The notes under the pieces were generated by a model, which worked only from the letters and a program-made list of their open reading frames with translations, searched no databases and had not been told where the DNA came from. Shown piece after piece: positions 8,509-17,900 of a DNA stretch of 64,000 bases. The stretch's first letter is position 1. Every line of letters begins with the position of its first letter. The position numbers were made by a program, and so were the translations under genes. Origin of the DNA: Streptomyces alboniger (GTDB taxonomy: Bacteria > Actinomycetota > Actinomycetes > Streptomycetales > Streptomycetaceae); assembly GCF_008704395.1 (NCBI RefSeq), contig NZ_CP023695.1, positions 2,914,001-2,978,000 of the forward strand. The letters are read 5' to 3'.

Positions 8509-8829
8509 CTACGCGGCCGTCAGGAGGGGACGGCCGGGCGCTCGGGGGCGCCTGCGGCCCCGGGCGTCGGGGTCGCGCTGGGGCAGGAAGGCGGTGCGCC
8601 GTTCACGGTCGCGGATGGCGGTGCGCACGCGGGTGCGGGGCACGGCGGGGGCGCAGCGCGCGGCGATCACGGAGCAGACGGCGAGCGCGGACCCGGCCGC
8701 GGCGGTCGCGGCGAGCGCGACGGCGGCGGTGAGGCCGCCGGTGTCGACGAGGACGACCTCGACGAGCAGGAAGAGGAGGAGCAGGGCGGGGCGCGCGGCG
8801 GCTTTCCAGCCACGGATCAGATCGTGCAC
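8509..8829 (-). CDS. DUF6412-like small membrane protein
   Basis: 106 residues from GTG 8829, preceded by AGAGGGGGA. Two hydrophobic stretches (ARPALLLLFLLVEVVLVDTG and AAVALAATAAAGSALAVCSV) are followed by a basic, Arg/Pro-rich C-terminus ending PGRPLLTAA. The position immediately upstream of the extra yidC and the length fit the actinobacterial DUF6412 family. No biochemical function is known; close linkage suggests it works with or is inserted by that YidC. Confidence 0.7.
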   Translation of the reverse strand: MHDLIRGWKAAARPALLLLFLLVEVVLVDTGGLTAAVALAATAAAGSALAVCSVIAARCAPAVPRTRVRTAIRDRERRTAFLPQRDPDARGRRRPRAPGRPLLTAA

Positions 8830-9174
8830 CGTCGGTCCCCCTCTCGCTCCGATTGTCCGGCGCCGTGCGCCACAGCGACACAGCACCACAGCCGCACGCA
8901 TGGCTCGTACAGCTGACGTCCCGTACAACTCACGGCCCGTACAACTGTACGTACATCTCGTACCGCCCGTTATACAGGATCGGCCGTGTCCGACTGAAGG
9001 AGCGGGCGGGGCTCGGCCGACGGCCCGCCCTCGTACTTGAGCCGCATGCCCGCGTGCCCGCACGACCCCCGTACGACAGGCGCGCCCCTCCTCACAATCC
9101 ACGGCGTACGCGGCACTGACGGAACGAGCCGGGGCCCTCCTGCAAGTGGCCCGCCCAGCAGTACGGTGTCCCGT
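8830..9174. promoter_or_regulatory. Intergenic region with three 16-bp-phased CGTACA repeats
   Basis: No credible gene. It holds the divergent promoters of the DUF6412-yidC pair (left) and the TPR/SEC-C gene (right). CGTACAGCT, CGTACAACT and CGTACAACT start at 8906, 8922 and 8938, exactly 16 bp apart, and the last runs into GTACAACTGTACGTAC, which is nearly palindromic. Regular phasing suggests a regulator array; the regulator is unknown. Confidence 0.55.
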
Positions 9175-10212
9175 ATGCGCCCCGACAAGCCTGCCGCCGC
9201 CGACCACGTCGAAGCCGACCACATCGCCGAAGCCGCGCGCCTGGAACGCACGGCCGGCCTGTACCCGGAGGACGCCGAACAACTGCTCCTCCAGGCCGCC
9301 GCCCACCTCGAACTGGCCGGCGCCCGCGACCGCGCGACAGCGCTCTACGACCGCCTCCTGTCCGCGGACGCCGAGCACCCGCCGGCCTCACCGGTTATGA
9401 TCCGCGCCCTGAAGGCCTCGAACCTGTGGGAGTACGGCCACGAGGCGGAGGCCCGCGCGATCATCGACGGAGTCCGCGCGACGGCTCCGCGGGACCCCGC
9501 GCCGTGGGTGATCGTGGCGGAGTCCCTCGAATCGCACGACGAACTGGAACAGGCACACGCCACGTTCACGGAGGCGGCCGCCCTCCTGCTCCCCCCGGAA
9601 ACACCGGATCCCCCGTACGCGACGCACCCCCTCCTCTTCGGCCGCCACCGCGTACGCCGCATGCTGGGCATGGACCACGACGCATGGGACGCCCTGGCGG
9701 ACCGGATCTCCACGTCCCCCGTCCCCCTGGACGAACTGCACGACCCGAAGCGGACGTGGTCCCTGGGCTCGGAGAACCCGGCGGAACTCCGCGCGGAGAT
9801 CACCCGCCTCCAGGCGGAGTTGGGCTCGTACAGGCAGGCCCTGTCCCGCCCCTTCCCGGTGGCGATCCTGCACTGGCCGGCCCCGGAACTGACAGAACTC
9901 CTGACGGCGTACCCGTCCCTCACCGCGGAATATCCCTCCCACGAGGAGCACTTGGCGACCATAGAGTCCTCACTGCGCGAACTCTCCGCGTCCGGAACCC
10001 CCAACTTGGGCATCGTCACCGGCACAGTCCCGTCCTACGAGGCCTTCGCCGCCTCAGAGGGCACGTCCCCGGAGGAACCGTCCCTGCTTCCCCAGTACGC
10101 GACGACGCTGGCGGCGCGCGGGCGGGCGGCGGGGTGGCCGCCGGAGCGGGGGGCGGAGTGCTGGTGCGGTAGCGGGGCCGGCTACGGCGAGTGTCACGGC
10201 GCCGGCGCCTGA
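9175..10212 (+). CDS. TPR-like protein with C-terminal SEC-C zinc motif
   Basis: 345 residues from ATG 9175; GTG 9166 is equally possible and neither has a ribosome site, so a leaderless transcript is likely. Helical repeats with TPR character (ERTAGLYPEDAEQLLLQAAA, GARDRATALYDRLLSADAE, HEAEARAIIDGVRA) fill the first half. The extreme C-terminus carries ECWCGSGAGYGECHG, the CxCxSGxxxxxCH zinc-binding SEC-C motif first described in SecA. The family probably binds proteins or ribosomes; a specific function is unknown. It is the last gene before the defence island. Confidence 0.8.
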   Translation: MRPDKPAAADHVEADHIAEAARLERTAGLYPEDAEQLLLQAAAHLELAGARDRATALYDRLLSADAEHPPASPVMIRALKASNLWEYGHEAEARAIIDGVRATAPRDPAPWVIVAESLESHDELEQAHATFTEAAALLLPPETPDPPYATHPLLFGRHRVRRMLGMDHDAWDALADRISTSPVPLDELHDPKRTWSLGSENPAELRAEITRLQAELGSYRQALSRPFPVAILHWPAPELTELLTAYPSLTAEYPSHEEHLATIESSLRELSASGTPNLGIVTGTVPSYEAFAASEGTSPEEPSLLPQYATTLAARGRAAGWPPERGAECWCGSGAGYGECHGAGA

Positions 10213-10263
10213 ACTCCTCGGCCCTCACCCCGTCCCTTGGCCGCCCGCCGGCACAATGTCCAC

Positions 10264-10716
10264 GTGCCCGACGCAGCCCCGTCCTCACCTGCCGTCTCCG
10301 CCCGCATGAGTCGGCAGAACTCTCGCGACACCGCCCCAGAGGTCGCGGTCCGCCGCCTCCTGCACGCCGCCGGGCTGCGCTACCGCATCAATACCCCGGT
10401 GCCCGGCATGCCGCGCCGCACCATCGACATCGCCTTCGGCAAAGCCAAGATCGCCGTCTTCATGGACGGCTGCTTCTGGCACGGCTGCCCGGAGCACGCA
10501 ACGTGGCCCAAGGTAAACGCGGAGTGGTGGCGACAAAAGCTCGACCGCAACATCGCGCGAGACCTGGAGACGAAAAAACACTTGGCCGAGGCCGGATGGA
10601 CGGTTCTACGATTCTGGGAGCACGAAGCGCCCGACGAGGTGGCGAAACGGGTGGCTGAGGCCGTCGCGCGGAAGCGCCGGAGCGAGCGACCTCACAGAGG
10701 CGAAGGGACGCAGTGA
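10264..10716 (+). CDS. vsr: Very-short-patch (Vsr) mismatch endonuclease
   Basis: 150 residues from GTG 10264; a -10-like CACAAT lies just upstream (leaderless), and ATG 10306 is another candidate because most Vsr proteins begin near MSRQNSRDTAPEVAVRRLLH. Conserved elements: GLRYRINTPVPGMPRRTIDI with the catalytic Asp, VFMDGCFWHGCPEHATWPK (catalytic His and zinc Cys), NAEWWRQKLDRNIARD, and GWTVLRFWEHE, where the last zinc ligand Cys is His. Vsr nicks T:G mismatches arising from 5-methylcytosine deamination, so it fits the two C5-methyltransferase genes that follow. It overlaps the next gene by 4 bp (GTGA). Confidence 0.92.
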   Translation: MPDAAPSSPAVSARMSRQNSRDTAPEVAVRRLLHAAGLRYRINTPVPGMPRRTIDIAFGKAKIAVFMDGCFWHGCPEHATWPKVNAEWWRQKLDRNIARDLETKKHLAEAGWTVLRFWEHEAPDEVAKRVAEAVARKRRSERPHRGEGTQ

Positions 10717-11684
10717 GCAGCTTGAAATTCGTGGACATCTGCTCGGGCGGCGGAGGCATGGCCTTGGGGCTGGAGCAGGCCGGATTCCACCCCGTTCTGC
10801 TTCTGGACGACAAACAGGTCACCTGCGAGACGCTCCGCATGAACAGGCCGACCTGGAACGTGCTTCAAACGGATCTCCTGGGTTTCAAGCCGACCGACCA
10901 CCGGGAGACCTACGACGTGGACCTGCTCTCCGCAGGGCTCCCACGGGTGAAGTCTTCGGCGACCGCCAAGCGCGTGGAGACCGGAAGCGAACTGCGTCTG
11001 CTCGAGGCCGCCGTATACCTGGCCCATGCCGTGCAGCCTCGCGCCTTGTTGATCGAAAACGTCCCGGGCCTCGTCGACAGCGAAGCTTTCCAAGCGGTGC
11101 GGACCTTCATCCAGAAGGAACTTGAGCATCTCGGATACGGATTTCACTGGTTCATCCTCAACGCTGAGGATTTCGGCGTCCCGCAGGACCGTAAACAAGG
11201 CGTACTCATAGCGCTGAAGCGTCAGTACTTCGACAACTTCCGCCGGCCGGCGCCGATCGACGCCCAGCACACGACAGTGGGTCAGGCGCTTCACGCGTCG
11301 ATGTCCGCTCGGGGCTGGGCCGGGGCCGACGCCTGGGCAGCCCAGGCGGATCACGTCGCACCGACGCTGGTGGGCGGATCAGAGAAACGGGGAGGTGCCG
11401 ACCTCGGGCTGACCGGGACCAAGAAGGCCTGGGCACGTATGGGCATCAATGGAGCCGCGTTCGCCGACGAGGTGCCCGGACCGGACGGCGTTCAGGAGTC
11501 GGACAAGTCCGGCTCCCCCCTGAAGAAGCTCACGGTGGACCAAGCGGCCATCCTTCAAGCCTTTCCCACCGACTGGATCTTCGCCGGGAAGAAGACGGCC
11601 CGCTACCGTCAGATCGGCCACGCCTCACCGCCGCCCGTGGGCAAGGCTCTGGGGCTCGCCATCGCCGCGGCCCTGCGGGCCTGA
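10713..11684 (+). CDS. C5-cytosine methyltransferase homologue without catalytic Cys
   Basis: 323 residues from GTG 10713, coupled to vsr. SAM-binding motif I is recognisable (VDICSGGGGMALGLEQAGF, residues 7-25), as are motif VI (IENV, 114-117) and motif X (RQIGHASPPPVGKALG). Motif IV, normally GGPPCQ-FS, reads SAGLPRVKSS: the catalytic Cys is Arg78 (CGG, 10944-10946). Motif VIII is degenerate (QDRKQG for QxRxR), and the motif X Asn is His. The fold is kept but methyl transfer by the classical Cys mechanism should be impossible. It may be a DNA-binding partner of the intact enzyme at 11769, like a regulatory subunit. The reading frame is intact, so this is not a simple pseudogene. Confidence 0.85.
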   Translation: MSSLKFVDICSGGGGMALGLEQAGFHPVLLLDDKQVTCETLRMNRPTWNVLQTDLLGFKPTDHRETYDVDLLSAGLPRVKSSATAKRVETGSELRLLEAAVYLAHAVQPRALLIENVPGLVDSEAFQAVRTFIQKELEHLGYGFHWFILNAEDFGVPQDRKQGVLIALKRQYFDNFRRPAPIDAQHTTVGQALHASMSARGWAGADAWAAQADHVAPTLVGGSEKRGGADLGLTGTKKAWARMGINGAAFADEVPGPDGVQESDKSGSPLKKLTVDQAAILQAFPTDWIFAGKKTARYRQIGHASPPPVGKALGLAIAAALRA

Positions 11685-11754
11685 TCGCGCACCACTCGTA
11701 GCCTTCCTCCCCCCTGCCCCTGAGTGCGCGCGTGAGCACCCCCCAGTCGCTGAC

Positions 11755-11760
11755 TACACT
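11755..11760 (+). promoter_or_regulatory. Leaderless -10 box of the intact methyltransferase
   Basis: TACACT ends 8 nt before ATG 11769, which puts transcription start at or next to the start codon. No ribosome site is present in the gap. This gives the methyltransferase its own promoter, consistent with a need for constant self-protection. Confidence 0.5.
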
Positions 11761-11768
11761 TCGACCCC

Positions 11769-12992
11769 ATGACCTCTGCGCCTCGTCGACCACCCCTGCC
11801 CGCGGATTTCCACATCGTGGATCTATTCGCCGGCCCCGGTGGACTCGATGTCGCAGCCACGGTCCTGGGAGTGGAATCCATCGGGGTCGAGTGGGACGAA
11901 CCGACGCGTGCAACGCGTGCGGCGGCGGGCCTGCGAACCACCAGCGAGAAGGACGTCGCCGAGCTCGGCCCCTGCGATCCCGAGGTGGCGGACGCGAACG
12001 TACTCACCGGTGGCCCTCCGTGCCAGACGTTTTCGGTCGCTGGAAACCGCGAGGGGCACCAGGCACTGGAGGTCGTCAAGCGGCTGGCTTCACGTTTGGG
12101 CGGCCACGAGAACGCAGCTTCTTTCGAGGCCGCTTGGAAAGAGGTCAAGACCGAGACCGACGCCATGTCGGACGAGCGCACCGGTCTCGTGCTCCAGCCA
12201 CTCCGCTGGATCATGGAAGCCAAACTCAAGCGCGAGAAGCCGTACGACGTCATCGTCCTGGAGCAGGTGCCGACCGTTCTGCCGGTGTGGAAGCACTACG
12301 TCGAAATCCTCAGGGGATCCGACTACTCGGCTGACGCCCACATCCTGCACGCCGAGGAATTCGGTGTACCGCAGACCCGTCGACGTGCCGTACTGATCGC
12401 CCGATATGCCCCAGGAAGCGGCAACAAAAGCGTCGAGTTCCCCCGACCGACTCATCAGCGATACCGCCCGGGGGTCGAGCGGCTACCGGAGTTGCAGACC
12501 CCTGAACAGAACGCCCAGGAGGCCCTGTTCGGCAGACCTCGTAGCGACGAGCCGATCAAGCGTTGGACGGCAATGCAGGATGTCCTTCACGAGCGGCCCA
12601 CCGACTTCGAAGTGGTCTCCAACTACGGCTCGGGCGGCGACCCCAAGAAGCGAGGTCGCCGCACCTCGGAGGAACCGGCGGCAACAGTCACCGGCAAGAT
12701 CCGACGTAACCGGGTATTTCGCCTGAAGAAGACAAGAGCCGGTACCAAGCAGATCGGCGAGGAGTTGGACCGGCTGACTCTCAAGGAAGCCGGCCTTCTG
12801 CAATCATTCCCTGCTGCCTATCCGTGGCGATCGACCGATGTCGCCCAACAGATCGGCAACGCCATTCCGCCGCGTCTCTCCCTCCACATCCTGAGCTCTG
12901 CCCTCGGCTTCGGGGAGCCGGAGGAGAAGCTGATCACGCGCCTGGAGGAGTGGCAGCCCCCGGCGGTCGACGACCCCGCCGAGAGCGCCTGA
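11769..12992 (+). CDS. C5-cytosine DNA methyltransferase (intact; DISARM-type drmMII candidate)
   Basis: 407 residues, ATG 11769. All catalytic motifs are present: motif I VDLFAGPGGLDV (17-28), motif IV TGGPPCQTFSVAG with nucleophile Cys85, motif VI as VLEQVP (Glu kept, Asn replaced by Gln), motif VIII PQTRRRAVLIA, and motif X QQIGNAIPPRLSLH. Between IV and VI lies a longer than usual insert (about residues 95-155, charged). The target-recognition region spans about 230-330. It methylates cytosine at C5 in a specific DNA sequence that cannot be read from the protein. Its gene ends 20 bp from the convergent DUF6339-like gene. In class 2 DISARM a C5-methyltransferase marks self DNA, and this is the best candidate here. 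Confidence 0.92.
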   Translation: MTSAPRRPPLPADFHIVDLFAGPGGLDVAATVLGVESIGVEWDEPTRATRAAAGLRTTSEKDVAELGPCDPEVADANVLTGGPPCQTFSVAGNREGHQALEVVKRLASRLGGHENAASFEAAWKEVKTETDAMSDERTGLVLQPLRWIMEAKLKREKPYDVIVLEQVPTVLPVWKHYVEILRGSDYSADAHILHAEEFGVPQTRRRAVLIARYAPGSGNKSVEFPRPTHQRYRPGVERLPELQTPEQNAQEALFGRPRSDEPIKRWTAMQDVLHERPTDFEVVSNYGSGGDPKKRGRRTSEEPAATVTGKIRRNRVFRLKKTRAGTKQIGEELDRLTLKEAGLLQSFPAAYPWRSTDVAQQIGNAIPPRLSLHILSSALGFGEPEEKLITRLEEWQPPAVDDPAESA

Positions 12993-13012
12993 GACCGGCA
13001 CGCCCGATCACG

Positions 13013-13906
13013 TCAGGCATTCCTGTCGCCGCTCGGCTCCCGCCCACGTACCGGTGCGTCCTCGAAGAGTTCCGCGAAGTAGTCGGCCAGCGCCTCCACC
13101 GAGGTGTCCGGGGCCCGCTCCTCATCCGGCCCCTCGGGAAGCGTCTTGTGAGGCACGGGGCCCGCCCATTCCGAAGCATCGATCCACCGCTGCAACGCAT
13201 GGCCGTCACGCTCCACGTCCGGAGAGATGACGTCGTACATCAAGGTGGCAGCCGATGCATTGATTGCGCCGGCCAGAGCGTTGATCTCACGCCCGTTCCG
13301 CACGACGCCGCGGTCTATGAGACGCACCATCGCTTGGGCCGTGGGCCGATGGTCGATGACATCGAGCCGCAACGCGGTGTTGAGCATGTCCTGGTGAGTA
13401 CAGGCAGTGACTACCGGACCGTAATCGGGACCGTTCCGGAACAGTTCGGCGGCCCACCACAACCGGGCGAACGTCTGAGTGTAGTGAGCGCCACGGAAGC
13501 GACCGGTCGCGACACTGGGCAACTTCCCGTCCTCCTTGGGCTCCGACATGTGGCGCCAGACGACGTAGTCGGGGGCGACGCCCAAGGCCAGGTAGTTCCA
13601 GAACCTGCGGTCAGCGGCTTCACCGCGGGTGAGCCGGAGTGTCGCATGCAGCCGCGGAGCAATCCATGCGTCCGCTTTCGTCGGCTTGCCGTCGCACCAC
13701 ATGCGCATGGCCTCGTCGACGAGGTCACGCACGGGACCCGACTCCGTCCGGGCACCGTCACGCGGTAGGGGCTCGGCCCTCTTGTTGAGGGCGATGGCGG
13801 GTACATCCTCCTTGCCCGTGAGCAACCCTTCGGTGAGGTACTGGGCGGCGTTGAGGTCCGAGAGCCACGCCAGGCGTTCGGGCAGGTACGCCGGTCGGTC
13901 GGTCAT
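13013..13906 (-). CDS. DUF6339-like protein of the defence island
   Basis: 297 residues, ATG 13906 overlapping the stop of the upstream gene (ATGA). The central part, RRFWNYLALGVAPDYVVWRH followed by ARLWWAAELFRNGPDYG and TALRLDVIDHRPTAQAMVR, matches my memory of the DUF6339 family, found beside DNA methyltransferases, Vsr and large ATPases in actinobacterial defence loci. No catalytic motif is visible. The N-terminus is predicted helical, and the C-terminus is acidic. Last gene of the leftward three-gene unit. The family assignment is from memory of conserved segments and needs a profile search. Confidence 0.6.
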   Translation of the reverse strand: MTDRPAYLPERLAWLSDLNAAQYLTEGLLTGKEDVPAIALNKRAEPLPRDGARTESGPVRDLVDEAMRMWCDGKPTKADAWIAPRLHATLRLTRGEAADRRFWNYLALGVAPDYVVWRHMSEPKEDGKLPSVATGRFRGAHYTQTFARLWWAAELFRNGPDYGPVVTACTHQDMLNTALRLDVIDHRPTAQAMVRLIDRGVVRNGREINALAGAINASAATLMYDVISPDVERDGHALQRWIDASEWAGPVPHKTLPEGPDEERAPDTSVEALADYFAELFEDAPVRGREPSGDRNA

Positions 13907-14901
13907 GAGTCGTTTCCCCGATGGAGGCGGTCCAGGCCGCGAATGGTGGTGGACAGAGCCTTCGGCACCTCGGCCCTACGGGTGGCAGCGAAATGGATAC
14001 GAGGCTGAAGGTCGATCCATCCCGAGGTCCCGGTGCGGTGCCGGTGAACCTCGCGCAGCGCCTCCTCGCCGGAACGGCCCGGCACGACGTCCGGCAGCAT
14101 CTCCCGAAGTACCTCACCCCTCCAGTCGTGCGGAAAGAGGGGCGTACCATCTTCCTCGATCTCCAGGTCACCGATCGCCGTATGGAACACCGCGGTCCAT
14201 ACATCCGTGCACATCTGCGCGAGGAGCAGGTCTCGCACGAGTCCCTCGACCGGTGAACCTTCTCCGCCGACGAGATCGGTGATGCCTTCGAAGTCGGTGT
14301 TGACGTGCACCGCGGGTAGCTCACCGGAGGTGTCGACGACCCAGGGCACGTCCCGAAATGGGCGCAGCCACTCCGGCCCTTCGCGGAATCCGATCTCGAC
14401 GACGTCGAGCTCACGCTGTCGTAGGGGCGCCTCGGCCCTCAGGTCGACGACCCATTCCTTTTCCGGCTCCGACGTGGCGATCACCCGCCCCGGCACACCG
14501 TCGGCAGTGGCGACCACATGGACGGACAAGACAGCCCGGTCCACATGGTCGAAACGGCACAGCTCCAGGGTTCCGGTCCACTCCCGACCTCCCTCAGTCC
14601 TGGAGTCGAGGCGGGCTGACACCCGCGTATTGGTGGCCTTCTCCGTCAGCACCGCGACGACCGACACATCGGACCAATAGCCGTTGGACTCGGTTGCCTT
14701 GCCCGGAATGGTGGCCGACAGCTTCAGACGGGCCTTCTCCCAATCGCTCCGCTCCGCCTGTCCCAGGGCAACCACCTGCTCGACCACCGAGAATGCCCTG
14801 GTGTCGAGTTCCTCACGGTTCTCACCCGGCCCCTTGAGACTCACCGCAGTCACACGGAGAGACACCACACCGGAGAGCCGCTTGTACGGGTAAGCCCTCA
14901 T
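13903..14901 (-). CDS. Unknown defence-island protein, coupled to the sigma-GHKL fusion
   Basis: 332 residues, ATG 14901 inside the stop of the GHKL gene. I recognise no family. The first half is strand-rich (LSGVVSLRVTAVSLKGPGEN, WSDVSVVAVLTEKATNTRVS, RAVLSVHVVATADGVPGR), suggesting beta-sandwich domains. The second half is more helical, with HVNTDFEGITDLVGGEGSPV and LLLAQMCTDVWTAVFHTAIG. No nuclease, ATPase or membrane motif is visible. Strict coupling to both neighbours (ATGA on each side) suggests the three products act together in fixed stoichiometry, perhaps with this protein as the partner or substrate-loading subunit of the ATPase. Confidence 0.7.
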   Translation of the reverse strand: MRAYPYKRLSGVVSLRVTAVSLKGPGENREELDTRAFSVVEQVVALGQAERSDWEKARLKLSATIPGKATESNGYWSDVSVVAVLTEKATNTRVSARLDSRTEGGREWTGTLELCRFDHVDRAVLSVHVVATADGVPGRVIATSEPEKEWVVDLRAEAPLRQRELDVVEIGFREGPEWLRPFRDVPWVVDTSGELPAVHVNTDFEGITDLVGGEGSPVEGLVRDLLLAQMCTDVWTAVFHTAIGDLEIEEDGTPLFPHDWRGEVLREMLPDVVPGRSGEEALREVHRHRTGTSGWIDLQPRIHFAATRRAEVPKALSTTIRGLDRLHRGNDS

Positions 14902-17900
14902 GCCTTGCCCCCTTTGCCGGCGCTGAGCTCGACCACGAGCCCTGTGAGGGTTGCCCGCACCGGATGGGTGGAGACGTCCGTCACCCCTCGGAAGGTGGCA
15001 CTGCGCGCACCGGGCGCGAAACGCAGCACCCCGTCGACGACTTCGCAGCTACGTACGGCGACGAGTTCGGCCCATGACACAACGGGCCTCGCACCTGACC
15101 GCACGTCCAACTTGGCCACAGGCGTGAGCTGCCAGGAGTCACCTCCGGCCGGAACCTTCACCTCGGCCGTGACACACCACGCGCCGTCGTCGTCGATCCG
15201 GGCCTCCAGATCGTCCAAGGTCGGCAAACCCGCTGTTTCGTTGCTGCGGGCCTCCTTCCTGCCACCTACGGTGAGGCGCTTACGCAGGCGATCACTCCCA
15301 CTGCGCCGTTTCTCCTTGGGAAGAGCGACGAGTTCACGCACAGCCTTGTTGGTGTCACGGGTCAAAGCGGCGATCCGACGGTAGGCGGACGGCGAATACC
15401 GCATCCGTAGCTCCTCCGTCTGCCCCCACTTGTTGTGCTCGGGGGGCTCGGAGGCTCGCAGGAACGCCTCGGCCTCGTCGGCGAGGCGGACGTCACCTGC
15501 GGCCTGTCCTACGAGAAGGACCGCCTGAAACGGGTTGGTGCCCAGCGCCAGGTCAGGGACCCTACTGGTCTTGACCGTCATGCGGTTGCCTCGCATGGCC
15601 ACCACCGTGTTCGGCCTGCCGTCGGCGTCGTCAGCCTCTGTCACCAGAAGCACCGCCCGGTGCTCGCCCCCGCCAGGCCCCTCCGCCAGGTCAGGCACCT
15701 TCAGCGGCACAGTCGTCATAGCCACCTGACCGGACTCGGTCAGACGCTCCACGGTCGTACCGTCCAGAAACGCCTGAAGCGCGCGGGTGCGAGAGGGCTG
15801 GGCAACGCGCGGATCGACTCGTTCCTTTTCGATGATCACTTCGCCGTTACGCAGCGTTCGAACGGATACCTCCAGCAGTGGCTCCCCGCTACCTCCAGGG
15901 GTCATGGCGGCCCAGAAATTCCGCCCGAGGGCCTGGACGAGTCGCCTGTGCATGATGTGCACACTGTCCGCGTCGTCGCTCGCGTCGTCCTCGGCCGGGC
16001 CGGCTTCGGCCAGGCTCGCCACGTCGTGTGCACCAACAATCAGGAACGATGTGCCCGGCTCCGCGCTTTCCCGTGTGAGGTGGAGCCGCTCGACCGTATC
16101 CCGATCGGCCCACCACGAACGCGCCACGTTTGCATCACCCAGGTCGGGATCGGGCCGTCCGAACCAGGCGGGCCCGGCGCAAGGCGTACCACCGACCTCA
16201 CGCCATGGCAGATCGAGTCGTCCGACAAGCCGTCGTTCCGTACGTCCTTCATGCGGTTCCGACAAGGTGGAATTCATGAGCACAAGGCCGAGTCGACTGG
16301 TCGCCCACAGTGTCGCCTTGCCGAGGCCGTACGAACCCCCGGCTCCATTCGTCGACTTGTGACTGTCCAGTTGGCGGCGAACGACGGCTGCGAATCGGCC
16401 GGTCTCGTAGTCATCGCCGGTCAGCCCGGAAGCGTTGTAGTCGTCGACCCTCAACAGCACCAGTCGGTCGCGCTCCTCCATCTCGCGCAGCCCCGCGGCA
16501 ATGACCCGCCCGACCTTCTGGTTTTGCGCGGCCGCGACCTGGTAATGCGGCAAGAGATCTTCCCAACGGAGCGCCTCACGAAATCGGGCCAGCCATTCCC
16601 CCGTCAATTCATGCAGTGTGTAGTGGACCCGAACCGGCCTAGAATTGGGCAGACGCTCGTCGAGACTGTTCTGGGTGGCCTCTCGAGCCAGGACCTCGAC
16701 GTCTGCATCGAAAGCGAAGGCCGCAGCATTTCCGAACTCTCGGCCGCCGTCCTGATGCGCCGGCCGGTGGCGCCAACCAACATTCCCGATGTCGTCCCCC
16801 TCCGACGTCCCCGCCTCTGCCTCCTCGAGAACGTCGAAGAGCGCTTCGACCTTCACGCGCATGCCGTCATTCGGAACCGAGCGCCCCTCCAGCCAGGAAG
16901 AGATGAGGAATTGAGGAACATCGAGCCGCTGCGCGAGCTCGGCCTCATCTGTCCCATGGTGGACCATTTGCTCCTTGAGCCAATGACCGAATGATCCTTC
17001 ATCCACTGTCATCGCATTGCCCGCTCTCTCCGCATTCCTGGATCCCGCACTCCTGTTCTCTACCGCTGCACGCCCACGACGGGAAGCCCGGCGGTTGGCT
17101 CTCCGCACACGCGACGCAAGCCCGTTTCCCAGCGCCTCCCATTCCCGCTGGGCTCTCTTCATCCGCCCGGCCGCACCCGGCTTGTCCGGCTCGAGGCCGA
17201 GGGCGATCCGCATGTCCGACAAGCCCCGGACCTCCAACTGTCGGACCCGTTCGCGTGTGACACCGAAAAGTCGACCGACCTCCTCCAGCGTCCACCGCTC
17301 TCCGTCCACCAATCCGTAGCGATACATAATCATCAACAGCGTGCGTTCATTCAACACCGACAGCAACGGCCGAAGTTCCTCCAGTGCGATGTACTGCCGC
17401 AGCGAATGGTGTGGGGTTGTCGACGCGCCCCGATAGTCGGAGATGGCGGACTCAGGGAAGCCGATTTCGACAAGAGCATCGAGAGACTTCGTGCGTCGCG
17501 ACAGCTTCAAGCACGAGGCAACCTTTTCATGAGAGAACCCTGTTGCCTTCTGGAGGTCTACGACATCGGGCTCGATCCCCCTGGCCCGCGAATCCCGCTG
17601 AACCCGGGTTATCTTTCTGACCGAGTCACGCACGTGTACGGGCAGCCTGATGGCCGCCCCGAAGTCGGCGACCGCTCTGTCCGCCGACTGTCGGATCCAA
17701 CTCGTCGCATAGGTCGAGAACTTGAACCCCCGCGCGATGTCGAACTTCTCCACGGCTCGAGTCAACCCAATGACCCCGTACTGCGCCAGGTCGTCGAGGT
17801 CGAGGTCGTTGCCATGAGCCATGCCCTTCACTACCGAGTAGACGAGCCGCATGTTGTGAGCCACCAACGCCTCATACGCCTTGCGCGCCTCTCCATCTCT

